Assembly (NCBI GenBank): GCA_002427475.1 | Contig: DIRG01000072.1 | Span: 1 to 7,720 of the forward strand | Origin: Mageeibacillus sp. UBA5442 | Lineage (GTDB): Bacteria; Bacillota; Clostridia; Saccharofermentanales; DTU023 | DNA: 7,720 nt | Reading direction: 5' to 3' | Shown: one piece after another, positions 1 through 6,984 of the stretch | Layout of the letters: each line of letters opens with the position of its first letter | Position numbering within the stretch: the stretch's first letter is position 1 | Translations under genes and position numbers: made by a program | Notes under the pieces: generated by a model | The model's database searches: none | What the model was told of the DNA's origin: nothing | The model's input: only the letters and a program-made list of their open reading frames with translations

Positions 1-2912
1 CCCTCGTAATAAGTCTGATTTAACATATTTGCATCTAGCAAGACCAGCTCGTTATCGCTTTCGAGTGCGGCCAGACTTAAAGCAGCCACATCTGCCACTC
101 GCAACGGGGTACTTAATGCATCTCCATGGTGCAAGGAAGAAATCAATTCGGGGCGGAACGAGCTGCCAATTATCGTACGCCGCGGCAGCGACTGCTGCCA
201 CTCACTCAAGAAAGCTTCCAATTCGGACTCGCTGTTCAGCATTTCCTGATCACTATGTAAAGCACTGGCGTGAAAATCAACATTGGTACGCAGACCGCCG
301 TCTTCATATTCCATTCCGTCAATAAAAACCAATTTATTTGCAATCTCCGGATAGATGGCAGACTTCTGACATTGCTCCACCGCCCAGTTGACTCGCTGCG
401 CTTTTAATCCGTCTGAAGGAAAGCTATCCGCGCTGTCGACCAGCTCGATGTACACAAGATCGAAAGCATCGGTCCAGCGTCCGAGAACTCCTTCATTGGC
501 TCTAATTCTGCCGTAGGTTGAAAGCGGTGAGCCGGCCAAATATTCCAAAAGCTTATCGATTTCCTCTTCTCCCGCTCTGGCATCCAGCACCAGCCAAGGT
601 GAAGCATTGACCTCTTCTGCCAGCTGCAGAACGGCTCCGAGGTTATGGCGCTCACTCAAGCCTTTGCTGTTAGCTAAATGATAGCTGGTTTCACCCTCCG
701 GCAAGACCCAAGAAAAAGGACTGAAGCCCGGTTTTCCGATCGGAACACAGTCTAGCCGCAAGACCGGAAATTCCGGAGAAACGGCAGCTAGGTTCTTCAC
801 TAAGGATGAAATGTTATCCGGTTCTTCGTCCGTACGGCCCATAAAAATATTGTCGAGATAGATGCGGGCATCTCCGGCAAAACCAATGTTCAGAAAGACC
901 TCATCTTGAGGATTGAGCGCCCGCGGCAACAGTAACACCGTATTGATGTGTTGCCAGCCTTTTTTCACTTCAATTTCTTCATAAACTTCAAAATTCGAAC
1001 CCGAGAGCCAGATTTCTAAAGGTCCTTGCATGTCTCCTTCAAGACAAATATCAAACTCAAGAGGGAAAACAGAGGGCTCCACAGCTCTGATTAGATTCTC
1101 TGTGTCGATTTGCTGCACCAAGCGCACATCCAAATACGGACGCATCGGATTTAGGAGCTGCTCTCCGATTAAAGCTTTACGTCGCAAGGAAAAAAGATTC
1201 TGCTTATCCAGTCGAGCGTCAGCTTCCTGATAAGACACCTCTGCCTCTTCCTGCGCCTGCTCTATCCGCAAGACGCTGCCTCGCGGTCTGCGTTTGAGCA
1301 GAGTATCGTCAGATTCTTCGACGTAACCGCTTTCAGACACGGGAACGATTGCTGCCGCAGCCTTGCCTGATACAAGCCACTCTCCGCTTTGAACATCCAC
1401 TTCGGGGTATAGCTCCGGCAATTGAGCCGTGTTGAGGGCTACAACAGTTGAAAGATCGACAGTCACATAATCACCGGACATAACGTTAGTGGAATCTAAA
1501 GCCGGACTAAACGTAAAGACTGATGAAAACGTAGCCCAATCAATATTGCCGTCTTCTTTAGCAATAAAAACCCGACCCGAAGGTAAGCGCTCCATATTTG
1601 TCATCGCGGCAAGTGAATCTTCGGAATTCCCGACCAGTTCCCAGTCATCACCCTGGTTCAGCGACTGGTACGCTATGCCCGTTTCGTCAATCACAATAAT
1701 ATGCTCTGAGCTGAACAAGCTCGTCTCTTGCAAATCCGGCCACTCAATTTCCGTGAGCATGCCGGGAGCGATTGTTTCATCGTGTGAGAGTCTTAAAATC
1801 GGAAGCAGACGGTCTCGATCCAAGATTTCAAACTCATCATCACCGCGTTTAACGGCCATTAGACCGTCGCTGCCGGCAATAAACATCACGTCTTCGGTTA
1901 CATCACCGCAAAGCCAGTCTCCCTCAAGCGCTAAACTCTCGTCTTGCTGCCAGTCGATTCCGTTGTGAGAATATAAGGCACTGCCGTTTCTGCCTAGGAC
2001 GTACATAATCCCCTCTTCAGGAACCACCAGCGCATTTAAGCTTTCTCCCAAAGAAAGATTGACCTCTTCAAATTCTCTGCCCCGACCTAAATACAATTGT
2101 CCCGCTTGCCCTGCTACTAAATAAAAGCCCGAATCTCCTCCGGCGTCAGCGCGATAAGCCACATCGTACAATGGGCCGCTACCGACCAGATCTAGTTCTG
2201 TGAAGTTCAAGCCATCGTCAGACATATAAAAACGGCCGCCAAGATCAACCGCCAAAAAACCATCACTGCCATACACGATAGATGTAATGTCATCTTCGTG
2301 ACCTGACTTGATTACTTTTATCTCGTTATTTTTGTCGAATGATAGCAAAGTCCCGTCTGAGCCTGCTACTACAACGCGTTCAGCCATTTCTTCAGACTCA
2401 GCAAAATCAAACCATTGCACTTCCTTGACGTCGTCGGTCAAATCTATAGCAGTTCTATTGAGCAGACGACCGATCTCATAATTGCTGACAGTGGCAGAGT
2501 GTAGTTTTTGCATCCCCTCATTACTGGAGCGAAAAATGTGGATATTCGCTCCCTTAAAGTAGTCATCTGTCAGTGGGAGATTGCCAATGGAGTCTGTAGC
2601 TGTAACTGAGAATCTATCTTCGCTACCCCCGTTAACCAAATATTGCGTCTGTAAGAGGGGCCGGTCAAAGGCTCCATTTCTAATTAAATTAGCAGACGGT
2701 AAAGTTAGCAAATTAACTCCGAGACCGGATATATATTTACTGTTGGAATCCGAAGGCACAATGAAGGTACTTGCATTGTCAGGTGTCAGATAATTTCTGG
2801 CTGACCACAGTATCGCCGTTACCAGCAAAGCAAGCACTAAGAGCACGCAGCCTATTACGACTAAAGTGCGCTTATGTATTCTTTCGGGCAGATAGCTAGA
2901 AAGGGAGCTCAT
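1..2912 (-). CDS. Large membrane-anchored surface protein, beta-propeller plus jelly-roll plus degenerate GH51-like region (3' end outside window)
   Basis: The frame opens with ATG at 2912 and stays open to the window edge for 970 codons, so the C-terminus is missing. Residues 1-16 contain basic residues, and 17-36 (LVVIGCVLLVLALLVTAILW) form one hydrophobic segment with no clear signal peptidase site. This predicts a type II anchor with the rest outside the cell. Residues about 120-500 are beta-rich with recurring GSDG-type turns and Asp-box-like motifs near 129, 231 (SDDGLNF), 315 (SHNGIDW) and 417 (SLNQGDDW), as in BNR/sialidase-type propellers. Residues about 545-572 are charged and helical. 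Residues 611-693 end in IYLDNIFMG, typical of carbohydrate-binding jelly rolls. From about 715 the pattern resembles GH51 arabinofuranosidases (RLDC at 719, LLEYLAG at 788, YIELVDSAD at 821), but the GNE acid/base signature is absent. The ATG overlaps the stop of the upstream protease gene, so translation is probably coupled. A substrate cannot be inferred. The open frame is certain; domain calls are by eye. Confidence 0.85.
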   Translation of the reverse strand, partial: MSSLSSYLPERIHKRTLVVIGCVLLVLALLVTAILWSARNYLTPDNASTFIVPSDSNSKYISGLGVNLLTLPSANLIRNGAFDRPLLQTQYLVNGGSEDRFSVTATDSIGNLPLTDDYFKGANIHIFRSSNEGMQKLHSATVSNYEIGRLLNRTAIDLTDDVKEVQWFDFAESEEMAERVVVAGSDGTLLSFDKNNEIKVIKSGHEDDITSIVYGSDGFLAVDLGGRFYMSDDGLNFTELDLVGSGPLYDVAYRADAGGDSGFYLVAGQAGQLYLGRGREFEEVNLSLGESLNALVVPEEGIMYVLGRNGSALYSHNGIDWQQDESLALEGDWLCGDVTEDVMFIAGSDGLMAVKRGDDEFEILDRDRLLPILRLSHDETIAPGMLTEIEWPDLQETSLFSSEHIIVIDETGIAYQSLNQGDDWELVGNSEDSLAAMTNMERLPSGRVFIAKEDGNIDWATFSSVFTFSPALDSTNVMSGDYVTVDLSTVVALNTAQLPELYPEVDVQSGEWLVSGKAAAAIVPVSESGYVEESDDTLLKRRPRGSVLRIEQAQEEAEVSYQEADARLDKQNLFSLRRKALIGEQLLNPMRPYLDVRLVQQIDTENLIRAVEPSVFPLEFDICLEGDMQGPLEIWLSGSNFEVYEEIEVKKGWQHINTVLLLPRALNPQDEVFLNIGFAGDARIYLDNIFMGRTDEEPDNISSLVKNLAAVSPEFPVLRLDCVPIGKPGFSPFSWVLPEGETSYHLANSKGLSERHNLGAVLQLAEEVNASPWLVLDARAGEEEIDKLLEYLAGSPLSTYGRIRANEGVLGRWTDAFDLVYIELVDSADSFPSDGLKAQRVNWAVEQCQKSAIYPEIANKLVFIDGMEYEDGGLRTNVDFHASALHSDQEMLNSESELEAFLSEWQQSLPRRTIIGSSFRPELISSLHHGDALSTPLRVADVAALSLAALESDNELVLLDANMLNQTYYE

Positions 2913-3904
2913 TCCTGACCACCACCGGCTTGTTCGAGACCGGACGAAGCACTAATTCGTTTTGCTTTATCGCGCTTAAACCAGATTATCAACACAGCGC
3001 ATGCCAAAGGAATCGCTAGCAACATTATCACTAAAAGCACAGTCCCACCACTCTCACGCAAATCCAACACCTCTTGTAAAATCCCGCCGCCAATAAAATT
3101 GAAGACCATATGCATGAAAATAGGAACGAGTAGATTGTTAGTAAACTCATAGGCGAGGGCAAGAATTATGCCCGCGAAGAGCACATAGGTACCTTGTACT
3201 AAGTTAAAGTGAAAAACTGCAAAAACTAACGAGCTGACAATGACAGTCACCTTACGTGAATAGCGCAGCGAAAGTTCACCCTGAATTATACCCCTAAACA
3301 AGAGTTCCTCAGCAATCGGCACAAGTACTACCAAAGCGAGGACTTGAATCCAGAGTTTAGATCCACTTGAAGTCAACATCTCCGCTTGGCTCATGTAGTC
3401 GCGCAAAGCTTGACCGAAAAAGTTTTCTCCTTCCCGGAACAAAAGCAGAAAAGTCATCCAGAGCTGCGTCATCCCCATAGTGCCCAAGATCAAGACCGCA
3501 CTCTCTATGAATGTTCTAGGACCTTGCTTCTGCAAACGTAAAACCCCGGGGTCTCTGCGCCGGCGCAGAAAGAGATAGAGCAAATAAATCGGTATCAGAA
3601 TCAGCATGGCCCAGATCGAGCCGATATTTTGTGCATCTGATTCCATGAAGAATTCAATCAAAAGATCCGGCCTACTGAGAACCCGTACTAAATCATCGCC
3701 CATTAGTCCGGTTTTTATTGCATAAATAAAAACACGTAAATAAGCCATTACGTTTAAAACAATCTGGTGCAGAAAAAGAAAAAGTATTGGTAAAAGAACA
3801 GACGATAACGGAAATTTGCGACGACCGGCACGTCTCTTCGGCTCCTCGTAGCTTACCGATACAGTCTCCGTATCAACTGGATTTGGGCTTTTACGCCATG
3901 ACAT
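2909..3904 (-). CDS. CPBP family intramembrane metalloprotease (CAAX protease/Abi-like)
   Basis: A 331-residue polytopic membrane protein with all three signatures of the CPBP (type II CAAX prenyl endopeptidase-like) family. These are EELLFRG at 199-205 (Glu199, Glu200, Arg204), FAVFH at 228-232 (His232) and HMVFN at 265-269 (His265, Asn269), the predicted metal-binding and catalytic residues of an intramembrane protease. The N-terminal 30 residues are hydrophilic and basic. Hydrophobic segments lie near 33-60, 97-113, 134-157, 184-203, 217-235, 239-275 and 287-308. I chose ATG at 3904 because GGAGG at 3913-3917 sits 8 bases upstream; the longer GTG start at 3919 would overlap that site. The stop overlaps the ATG of the surface-protein gene. 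Family members process prenylated proteins, peptides or anti-sigma factors; the substrate here is unknown. The family call is strong and the role is open. Confidence 0.92.
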   Translation of the reverse strand: MSWRKSPNPVDTETVSVSYEEPKRRAGRRKFPLSSVLLPILFLFLHQIVLNVMAYLRVFIYAIKTGLMGDDLVRVLSRPDLLIEFFMESDAQNIGSIWAMLILIPIYLLYLFLRRRRDPGVLRLQKQGPRTFIESAVLILGTMGMTQLWMTFLLLFREGENFFGQALRDYMSQAEMLTSSGSKLWIQVLALVVLVPIAEELLFRGIIQGELSLRYSRKVTVIVSSLVFAVFHFNLVQGTYVLFAGIILALAYEFTNNLLVPIFMHMVFNFIGGGILQEVLDLRESGGTVLLVIMLLAIPLACAVLIIWFKRDKAKRISASSGLEQAGGGQE

Positions 3905-3912
3905 ATGTCCCC

Positions 3913-3917
3913 CCTCC
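3913..3917 (-). promoter_or_regulatory. Ribosome binding site that fixes the CPBP protease start
   Basis: On the minus strand this reads GGAGG, inside a run GGAGGGGGG, with 8 bases to the ATG at 3904. The in-frame GTG at 3919 shares a base with this site and has no comparable site upstream of it, so it is probably not the start. Confidence 0.75.
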
Positions 3918-3980
3918 ACTTAGAGCAAAACTGACTGCTTAGTGCGCTGGATTGTCAGGGACCAATGCTCGCTTACAAGT

Positions 3981-4337
3981 TTACGAACCTGATGTAAGCG
4001 ACTCTGCGTAACGATCAAAAAATACTTCGAATACTGCATCTAGTTCCCTGCGGTCTCTGATCGAGGAGAACAATTGCTCTCCGTTGTCATCCCGCCAGGA
4101 GCGCATAATGATAATTTCCGGATCCCGCCGAAAACCATCATCGGGTTCGTAATTATACATAACCGAATATGCGCGACCTTTATAGGGAAAATTATCAAGC
4201 ATGGAGACGTAGTACTCACGCCCCGAACGCTCATCGATCAGAACTGCCAGAACATCATCTTCAATGCTGCGTCTGCGGCCTATCGGACGATGTTCCGGTC
4301 TTTTAGATGAGCCAGAAGAAGCTTTACTCCTCTTCAT
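3981..4337 (-). CDS. DUF1292 family protein, basic N-terminus
   Basis: A 118-residue protein of the DUF1292 (YrzB-like) family, whose function is unknown. The domain runs from about residue 26 to 110. It starts VLAVLIDERSGREYYV, continues through DNFPYKGRAYSVMYNYEPDD, then EIIIMRSW, and ends in a short helix (LDAVFEVFFDRYAE). This is the usual pattern of short strands and a closing helix. The first 24 residues are rich in Lys, Arg and Ser (KRSKASSGSSKRPEHRPIGRRR) and look disordered. I prefer ATG at 4337, which overlaps the previous DUF1292 gene by 14 bases and has GAGG 9 bases upstream. Other in-frame ATGs lie at 4346, 4361 and 4376; the last has no ribosome binding site and would overlap by 53 bases. 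The gene is almost certainly cotranslated with its neighbour. Family confidence is good; the start is moderate. Confidence 0.78.
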   Translation of the reverse strand: MKRSKASSGSSKRPEHRPIGRRRSIEDDVLAVLIDERSGREYYVSMLDNFPYKGRAYSVMYNYEPDDGFRRDPEIIIMRSWRDDNGEQLFSSIRDRRELDAVFEVFFDRYAESLTSGS

Positions 4338-4704
4338 TCTCCTCATCCTCGTCCATTTCATCGAGTATAGCTTCATATACTGCGTAGATGCGATCCTCGT
4401 CTTCAGTTTCTAAGCTGATTAGAGATTCTTCACCATCTTCATCGCAACTATACTTCATGATCAGCCAGGAAAAGGCCTCTTCGTCATCTTCGTCCTCGTC
4501 ATCTTTTGTGACTAGAACGCAGTATTCTTCATCCTCAAAGACAAAATTGTCATAGAAGATAAAGGAGAATTCCTCATTTGTGTCGGGATCTATGAGAATG
4601 ATTTCAGCGTCTTCGAAGGCCTCATCAAAATCAAGATCATCATGCGAATCACCACAAGAACAGCCGTCATTGTGAGAACTAAAGTAGAGTTTAAAGATAT
4701 CCAT
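4324..4704 (-). CDS. DUF1292 family protein, highly acidic
   Basis: A 126-residue protein with a DUF1292 core at about residues 33-112: EIILIDPDTNEEFSFIFYD, then EYCVLVTK, then FSWLIMKYS, and a closing helix IYAVYEAILDEM. The family is common in Clostridia and Bacilli, often near ireB and ruvX as here, but has no established function. It is extremely acidic, with DDEDEDDEE at 68-76 and a tail DEMDEDEENEEE. The N-terminus carries a C-x-C pair (Cys15, Cys17) flanked by His11 and His21, a possible metal site (inference). AGGAGG at 4713-4718 lies 8 bases before the ATG, so the start is secure. It has its own promoter about 100 bases upstream and is the first gene of a likely unit running through the second DUF1292 gene, possibly on into the protease pair. 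Confidence 0.88.
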   Translation of the reverse strand: MDIFKLYFSSHNDGCSCGDSHDDLDFDEAFEDAEIILIDPDTNEEFSFIFYDNFVFEDEEYCVLVTKDDEDEDDEEAFSWLIMKYSCDEDGEESLISLETEDEDRIYAVYEAILDEMDEDEENEEE

Positions 4705-4733
4705 CTTACTTTCCTCCTAATTGTAAACCTAGC

Positions 4734-4799
4734 ACTCAGATCATTTACCGACAGCCGCCTCGCAAGCGCCTGATGCGTTCAAATGTGTGATTTCTGAGT
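4734..4799 (-). other. Foldable 5' leader of the DUF1292 genes
   Basis: The untranslated leader contains a 7-base perfect inverted repeat, TCTGAGT at 4793-4799 with ACTCAGA at 4734-4740. Inside it is a 5-base one, AAATG at 4781-4785 with CATTT at 4742-4746. These would close a long stem-loop ending 16 bases before the Shine-Dalgarno sequence. The enclosed G+C-rich part can form a small CGCA/TGCG helix. I do not recognise a known riboswitch and there is no T-run, so it is not a terminator. It could be a cis-regulatory RNA or simply chance pairing. Confidence 0.35.
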
Positions 4800-4808
4800 C
4801 TAGGGCAG

Positions 4809-4814
4809 ATTATA
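4809..4814 (-). promoter_or_regulatory. Extended -10 promoter for the DUF1292 unit
   Basis: On the minus strand this is a perfect TATAAT preceded by TGC, giving the extended -10 form TGnTATAAT. It starts 26 bases after the ruvX stop. No good -35 is seen at 16-18 bases, but extended -10 elements can work without one. Transcription would start near 4802, giving a leader of roughly 98 nt before the ATG at 4704. Confidence 0.6.
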
Positions 4815-4839
4815 GCAGATGCGCGTTAACACGTGTAGC

Positions 4840-5265
4840 CTAAAGAGCACAATCTCGTTCACTTTCGAGAAAGTCTTGCAATATAATTTCGGCCGCAATA
4901 CGGTCAATCAGCCCTTTATCGCGTCCTTTATGTTTCTTGGTATCCTGAAGGATTTCACTAGCCAGTAAGGAGGTATATCTTTCATCGATTAAGACAACTT
5001 CTTTGCCACGGCTGCGCAGTTCTTCTGCAAATGCAAGTGTGAGATCGGTCATGGCACTTTTTTCGCCATCCGTGCGCAAGGGATAGCCGACGACGATGGT
5101 ATCCACCTGGTTTTCTGAGCACAGCTCTAAGATGCGCTCAATCAGAAGATCTAAGTCCTTGCCATTCCAGGTCAGCGTTGAATGCCTCGAGGCTAAGATC
5201 CGCAAAGGATCACTCAAGGCAATGCCGACACGGCGCAAACCAAAGTCTATTCCTAAAGCTCTCAT
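4840..5265 (-). CDS. ruvX: RuvX/YqgF family, putative pre-16S rRNA nuclease / Holliday junction resolvase
   Basis: A 141-residue RNase H-like nuclease of the YqgF family, of typical length. It starts MRALGIDFGLRRVGIALSDP with the catalytic Asp7 in D-F-G. GYPLRTDGE at 60-68 matches the family's G-x-P-L-x-x-D-G motif, DERYTS at 94-99 matches DERxTT, and DRIAAEIILQDFLE at 121-134 carries the final acidic residue. E. coli YqgF is tied to 16S rRNA 5'-end maturation, while some relatives cleave branched DNA; sequence alone does not decide which applies. The start lies 8 bases after the ireB stop and has no strong Shine-Dalgarno sequence, so it probably depends on translation of ireB. The ireB-ruvX pairing is a common Firmicute arrangement. 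Confidence 0.94.
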   Translation of the reverse strand: MRALGIDFGLRRVGIALSDPLRILASRHSTLTWNGKDLDLLIERILELCSENQVDTIVVGYPLRTDGEKSAMTDLTLAFAEELRSRGKEVVLIDERYTSLLASEILQDTKKHKGRDKGLIDRIAAEIILQDFLESERDCAL

Positions 5266-5273
5266 AGTGCTGA

Positions 5274-5528
5274 CTATTCGAGACGCTCTACGTATTCCCC
5301 AATTATTACAGCCAGCAGATCATCGCGCTCCATGCGCCTGATAACTCCGCGGGCACCCTTATGATTGGTTATATAAGTAGGGTCGCCGGAAAGGAAATAG
5401 CCAACTAGCTGATTGATAGGGTTATAACCTTTTTCTTCTAAAGAAGCCATCACTTCGGCCATAATCTCATGAGCCTGTTTCTTGCGGTCGGTAATTATCT
5501 CGAAGCGGGCTGTATCACCATGATCCAT
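5274..5528 (-). CDS. ireB: IreB family regulatory phosphoprotein (DUF965)
   Basis: An 84-residue member of the IreB/UPF0297 family. The hallmark block EEKGYNPINQLVGYFLSGDP occupies residues 31-50, followed by YITNHKGARGVIRRMERDD, and the length matches the family. In Enterococcus faecalis, IreB is phosphorylated by the PASTA kinase IreK on two N-terminal threonines and acts as a negative regulator of cephalosporin resistance. Here the N-terminus is MDHGDTARFEI. Thr6 lines up with the second site, while the first aligns with His3, so one site seems lost. The ATG at 5528 is chosen because GGAGG lies 7 bases upstream and because longer starts at 5570/5567 would add 14 residues absent from the family. 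It lies 38 bases after mtaB and 8 before ruvX, within the same transcription unit. No kinase or phosphatase gene is in the window. Confidence 0.94.
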   Translation of the reverse strand: MDHGDTARFEIITDRKKQAHEIMAEVMASLEEKGYNPINQLVGYFLSGDPTYITNHKGARGVIRRMERDDLLAVIIGEYVERLE

Positions 5529-5535
5529 TAAAAGT

Positions 5536-5540
5536 CCTCC
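5536..5540 (-). promoter_or_regulatory. Ribosome binding site that fixes the ireB start
   Basis: On the minus strand this reads GGAGG (within CTGGAGGACT), 7 bases before the ATG at 5528. The two upstream in-frame ATGs at 5570 and 5567 overlap the mtaB stop and have no good site, so the shorter protein is preferred. Confidence 0.8.
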
Positions 5541-5566
5541 AGTTTCATACTTTTTATAGTTTATCA

Positions 5567-6922
5567 TCAATCGTATGCTCTAGCTAACGCAAGTGTATCC
5601 TCGCGCCCGTTAAGCCTTACTTTAAGCAACTTGCCCCGGCTTATGGGCTGTCCTGCAAGGGGCGTAATAATCGTCGGAAGATAGTCCTCCGTATATCCAT
5701 GCCACCTACCCTGCTCATCATCTCTTTCCACAAGAACATATCTACTTTGGCCCAGACTGTTTTCTATGGCTTTGACTGCCAGATCATGCGCCAATTCATG
5801 CATTCTTTCTGCGCGCTCTCGCTTGATGTCTCCGTGCACCTGATCAGCCAGAGAATATGCGGCTGTATCTTCACGTCTTGAAAAGCGGAACACGTGAATG
5901 CGCATGAAGCCCATCTCTTCACAAAAATCTAAGGTATCTTGAAAATCCTCTTCAGACTCTCCGGGGAAACCGACAATAATGTCAGTGCTGATCCCCGCAG
6001 CGGGCAAGTACTCGCGTATGGTCTCCACTGCTCGGCGATAGCTCTCCCTTGAATCTCTGCGCCGCATAGCGCGCAAAATCTTGTCGCTACCACTTTGCAA
6101 TGACAGGTGAAAATGCGGGCAAGCACGCTCAATTTTTGCGTAACGTTCCATAAATTCAGGAGAAATAATGCCCGCAGCATCGAGGGAACTCAGACGCAAG
6201 CGGATCAATCCGGGAATCCTGTTCAGATCTTCAAGAAGGTCAATCAAAGCAGGGGTTTCCGGATCCTGACGCCAATCGCAGGCGTAAGAATTAAGATTGG
6301 TTCCGGTCAAGACCAGCTCACCATAGCCTGCTGCCACCAGTTCCTCTGCCTCACGCAGAATCGCTTCGGGCTGGCGGCTGCGCGCGGGCCCGCGTGCGAG
6401 CGTTGTCGCACAATAGGAGCAGCGGTTGTCGCAGCCATCTTGAATTTTCAGATAAGCTCGTGTCTCTTCGGGAAAAGCAGTTCCGGGCAGCTCTTCGTAG
6501 AGAGACCAGAGTGGGTCCGTACTTTCGAGAACCATGCGTTTCCTGAGAGCTCCGATCTCCTCTGCAGATTTTGCTGTCTCCAGCTTTTCTATAATTTCAT
6601 TAAGAAGCTGTGATCGGCCGACCGTGCCAATGGACAGGTCACAGAGGGATCCCAAATCATAGAGTTCAGAGTGGCAACCGCTACAGACAATGAGTGCTGA
6701 CGGATTTTGCTTGCGAAAGCGTCGCAGCATCTGTCTGCACTTCCGTCCTGCTTCAGCAGTTACCGTGCAGGAATTCAGAACATAAACATCCGCAAATTCG
6801 TCTGCTGCCACCAGCTGAAAACCGGATGCAACTGCCTCATTGTTGAGTGCGTCCATTTCATATTGATTGGTCTTGCAGCCCAAAGACTGGGAAGCAAATT
6901 TAATTTTCGCCTTTTTATTCAT
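5567..6922 (-). CDS. mtaB: tRNA (N(6)-L-threonylcarbamoyladenosine(37)-C(2))-methylthiotransferase MtaB
   Basis: A 451-residue radical-SAM methylthiotransferase that converts t6A to ms2t6A at position 37 of ANN-decoding tRNAs. All three parts are present. The N-terminal MTTase domain has the three cluster cysteines Cys16 (SLGCKTNQYE, the MtaB form), Cys52 (NSCTVT) and Cys83 (CSGCH). The radical-SAM core has Cys164, Cys168 and Cys171 in DGCDNRCSYC, followed by LARGPARSR, RLSSLD, HLSLQSGSDKILRAMRRR and DIIVGFPGE. A TRAM-like tRNA-binding domain lies at about 390-446. The length is normal and no key residue is missing. KTNQYE and LARG favour MtaB over MiaB or RimO. The start at 6922 has an AAAGAG-type site a few bases upstream. 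It is the first gene of the mtaB-ireB-ruvX unit and diverges from the HPr-like gene. Confidence 0.95.
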   Translation of the reverse strand: MNKKAKIKFASQSLGCKTNQYEMDALNNEAVASGFQLVAADEFADVYVLNSCTVTAEAGRKCRQMLRRFRKQNPSALIVCSGCHSELYDLGSLCDLSIGTVGRSQLLNEIIEKLETAKSAEEIGALRKRMVLESTDPLWSLYEELPGTAFPEETRAYLKIQDGCDNRCSYCATTLARGPARSRQPEAILREAEELVAAGYGELVLTGTNLNSYACDWRQDPETPALIDLLEDLNRIPGLIRLRLSSLDAAGIISPEFMERYAKIERACPHFHLSLQSGSDKILRAMRRRDSRESYRRAVETIREYLPAAGISTDIIVGFPGESEEDFQDTLDFCEEMGFMRIHVFRFSRREDTAAYSLADQVHGDIKRERAERMHELAHDLAVKAIENSLGQSRYVLVERDDEQGRWHGYTEDYLPTIITPLAGQPISRGKLLKVRLNGREDTLALARAYD

Positions 6923-6984
6923 TAAATCTCTTTCACAAAATAATAGTCTTTATCTTAATATACTTAGTCTGCGTTTTCTTTTCC

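Noticed and set aside
29..325. Plus-strand open frame of 98 codons, with similar short ones at 1030-1230 and 2581-2793
   Set aside because: All are antisense to the continuous 970-codon minus frame and lack ribosome binding sites or recognisable composition.
404..655. Minus-strand open frame of 83 codons
   Set aside because: It is a shifted frame within the surface-protein gene, and no frameshift is needed because the main frame is open through this stretch.
1489..1968. Plus-strand open frame of 159 codons
   Set aside because: It lies opposite the large surface-protein frame, has no ribosome binding site, and its Ser-rich translation resembles no family. The minus frame gives coherent domains.
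3905..3980. Possible terminator or promoter between the DUF1292 and protease genes
   Set aside because: Only a weak CTGAC/GTCAG pairing without a T-run and no convincing -10 were found, so read-through from the DUF1292 unit cannot be excluded and no element is called.
6107..6613. Plus-strand open frame of 168 codons
   Set aside because: It is antisense to the conserved radical-SAM core of mtaB, which explains the sequence fully.
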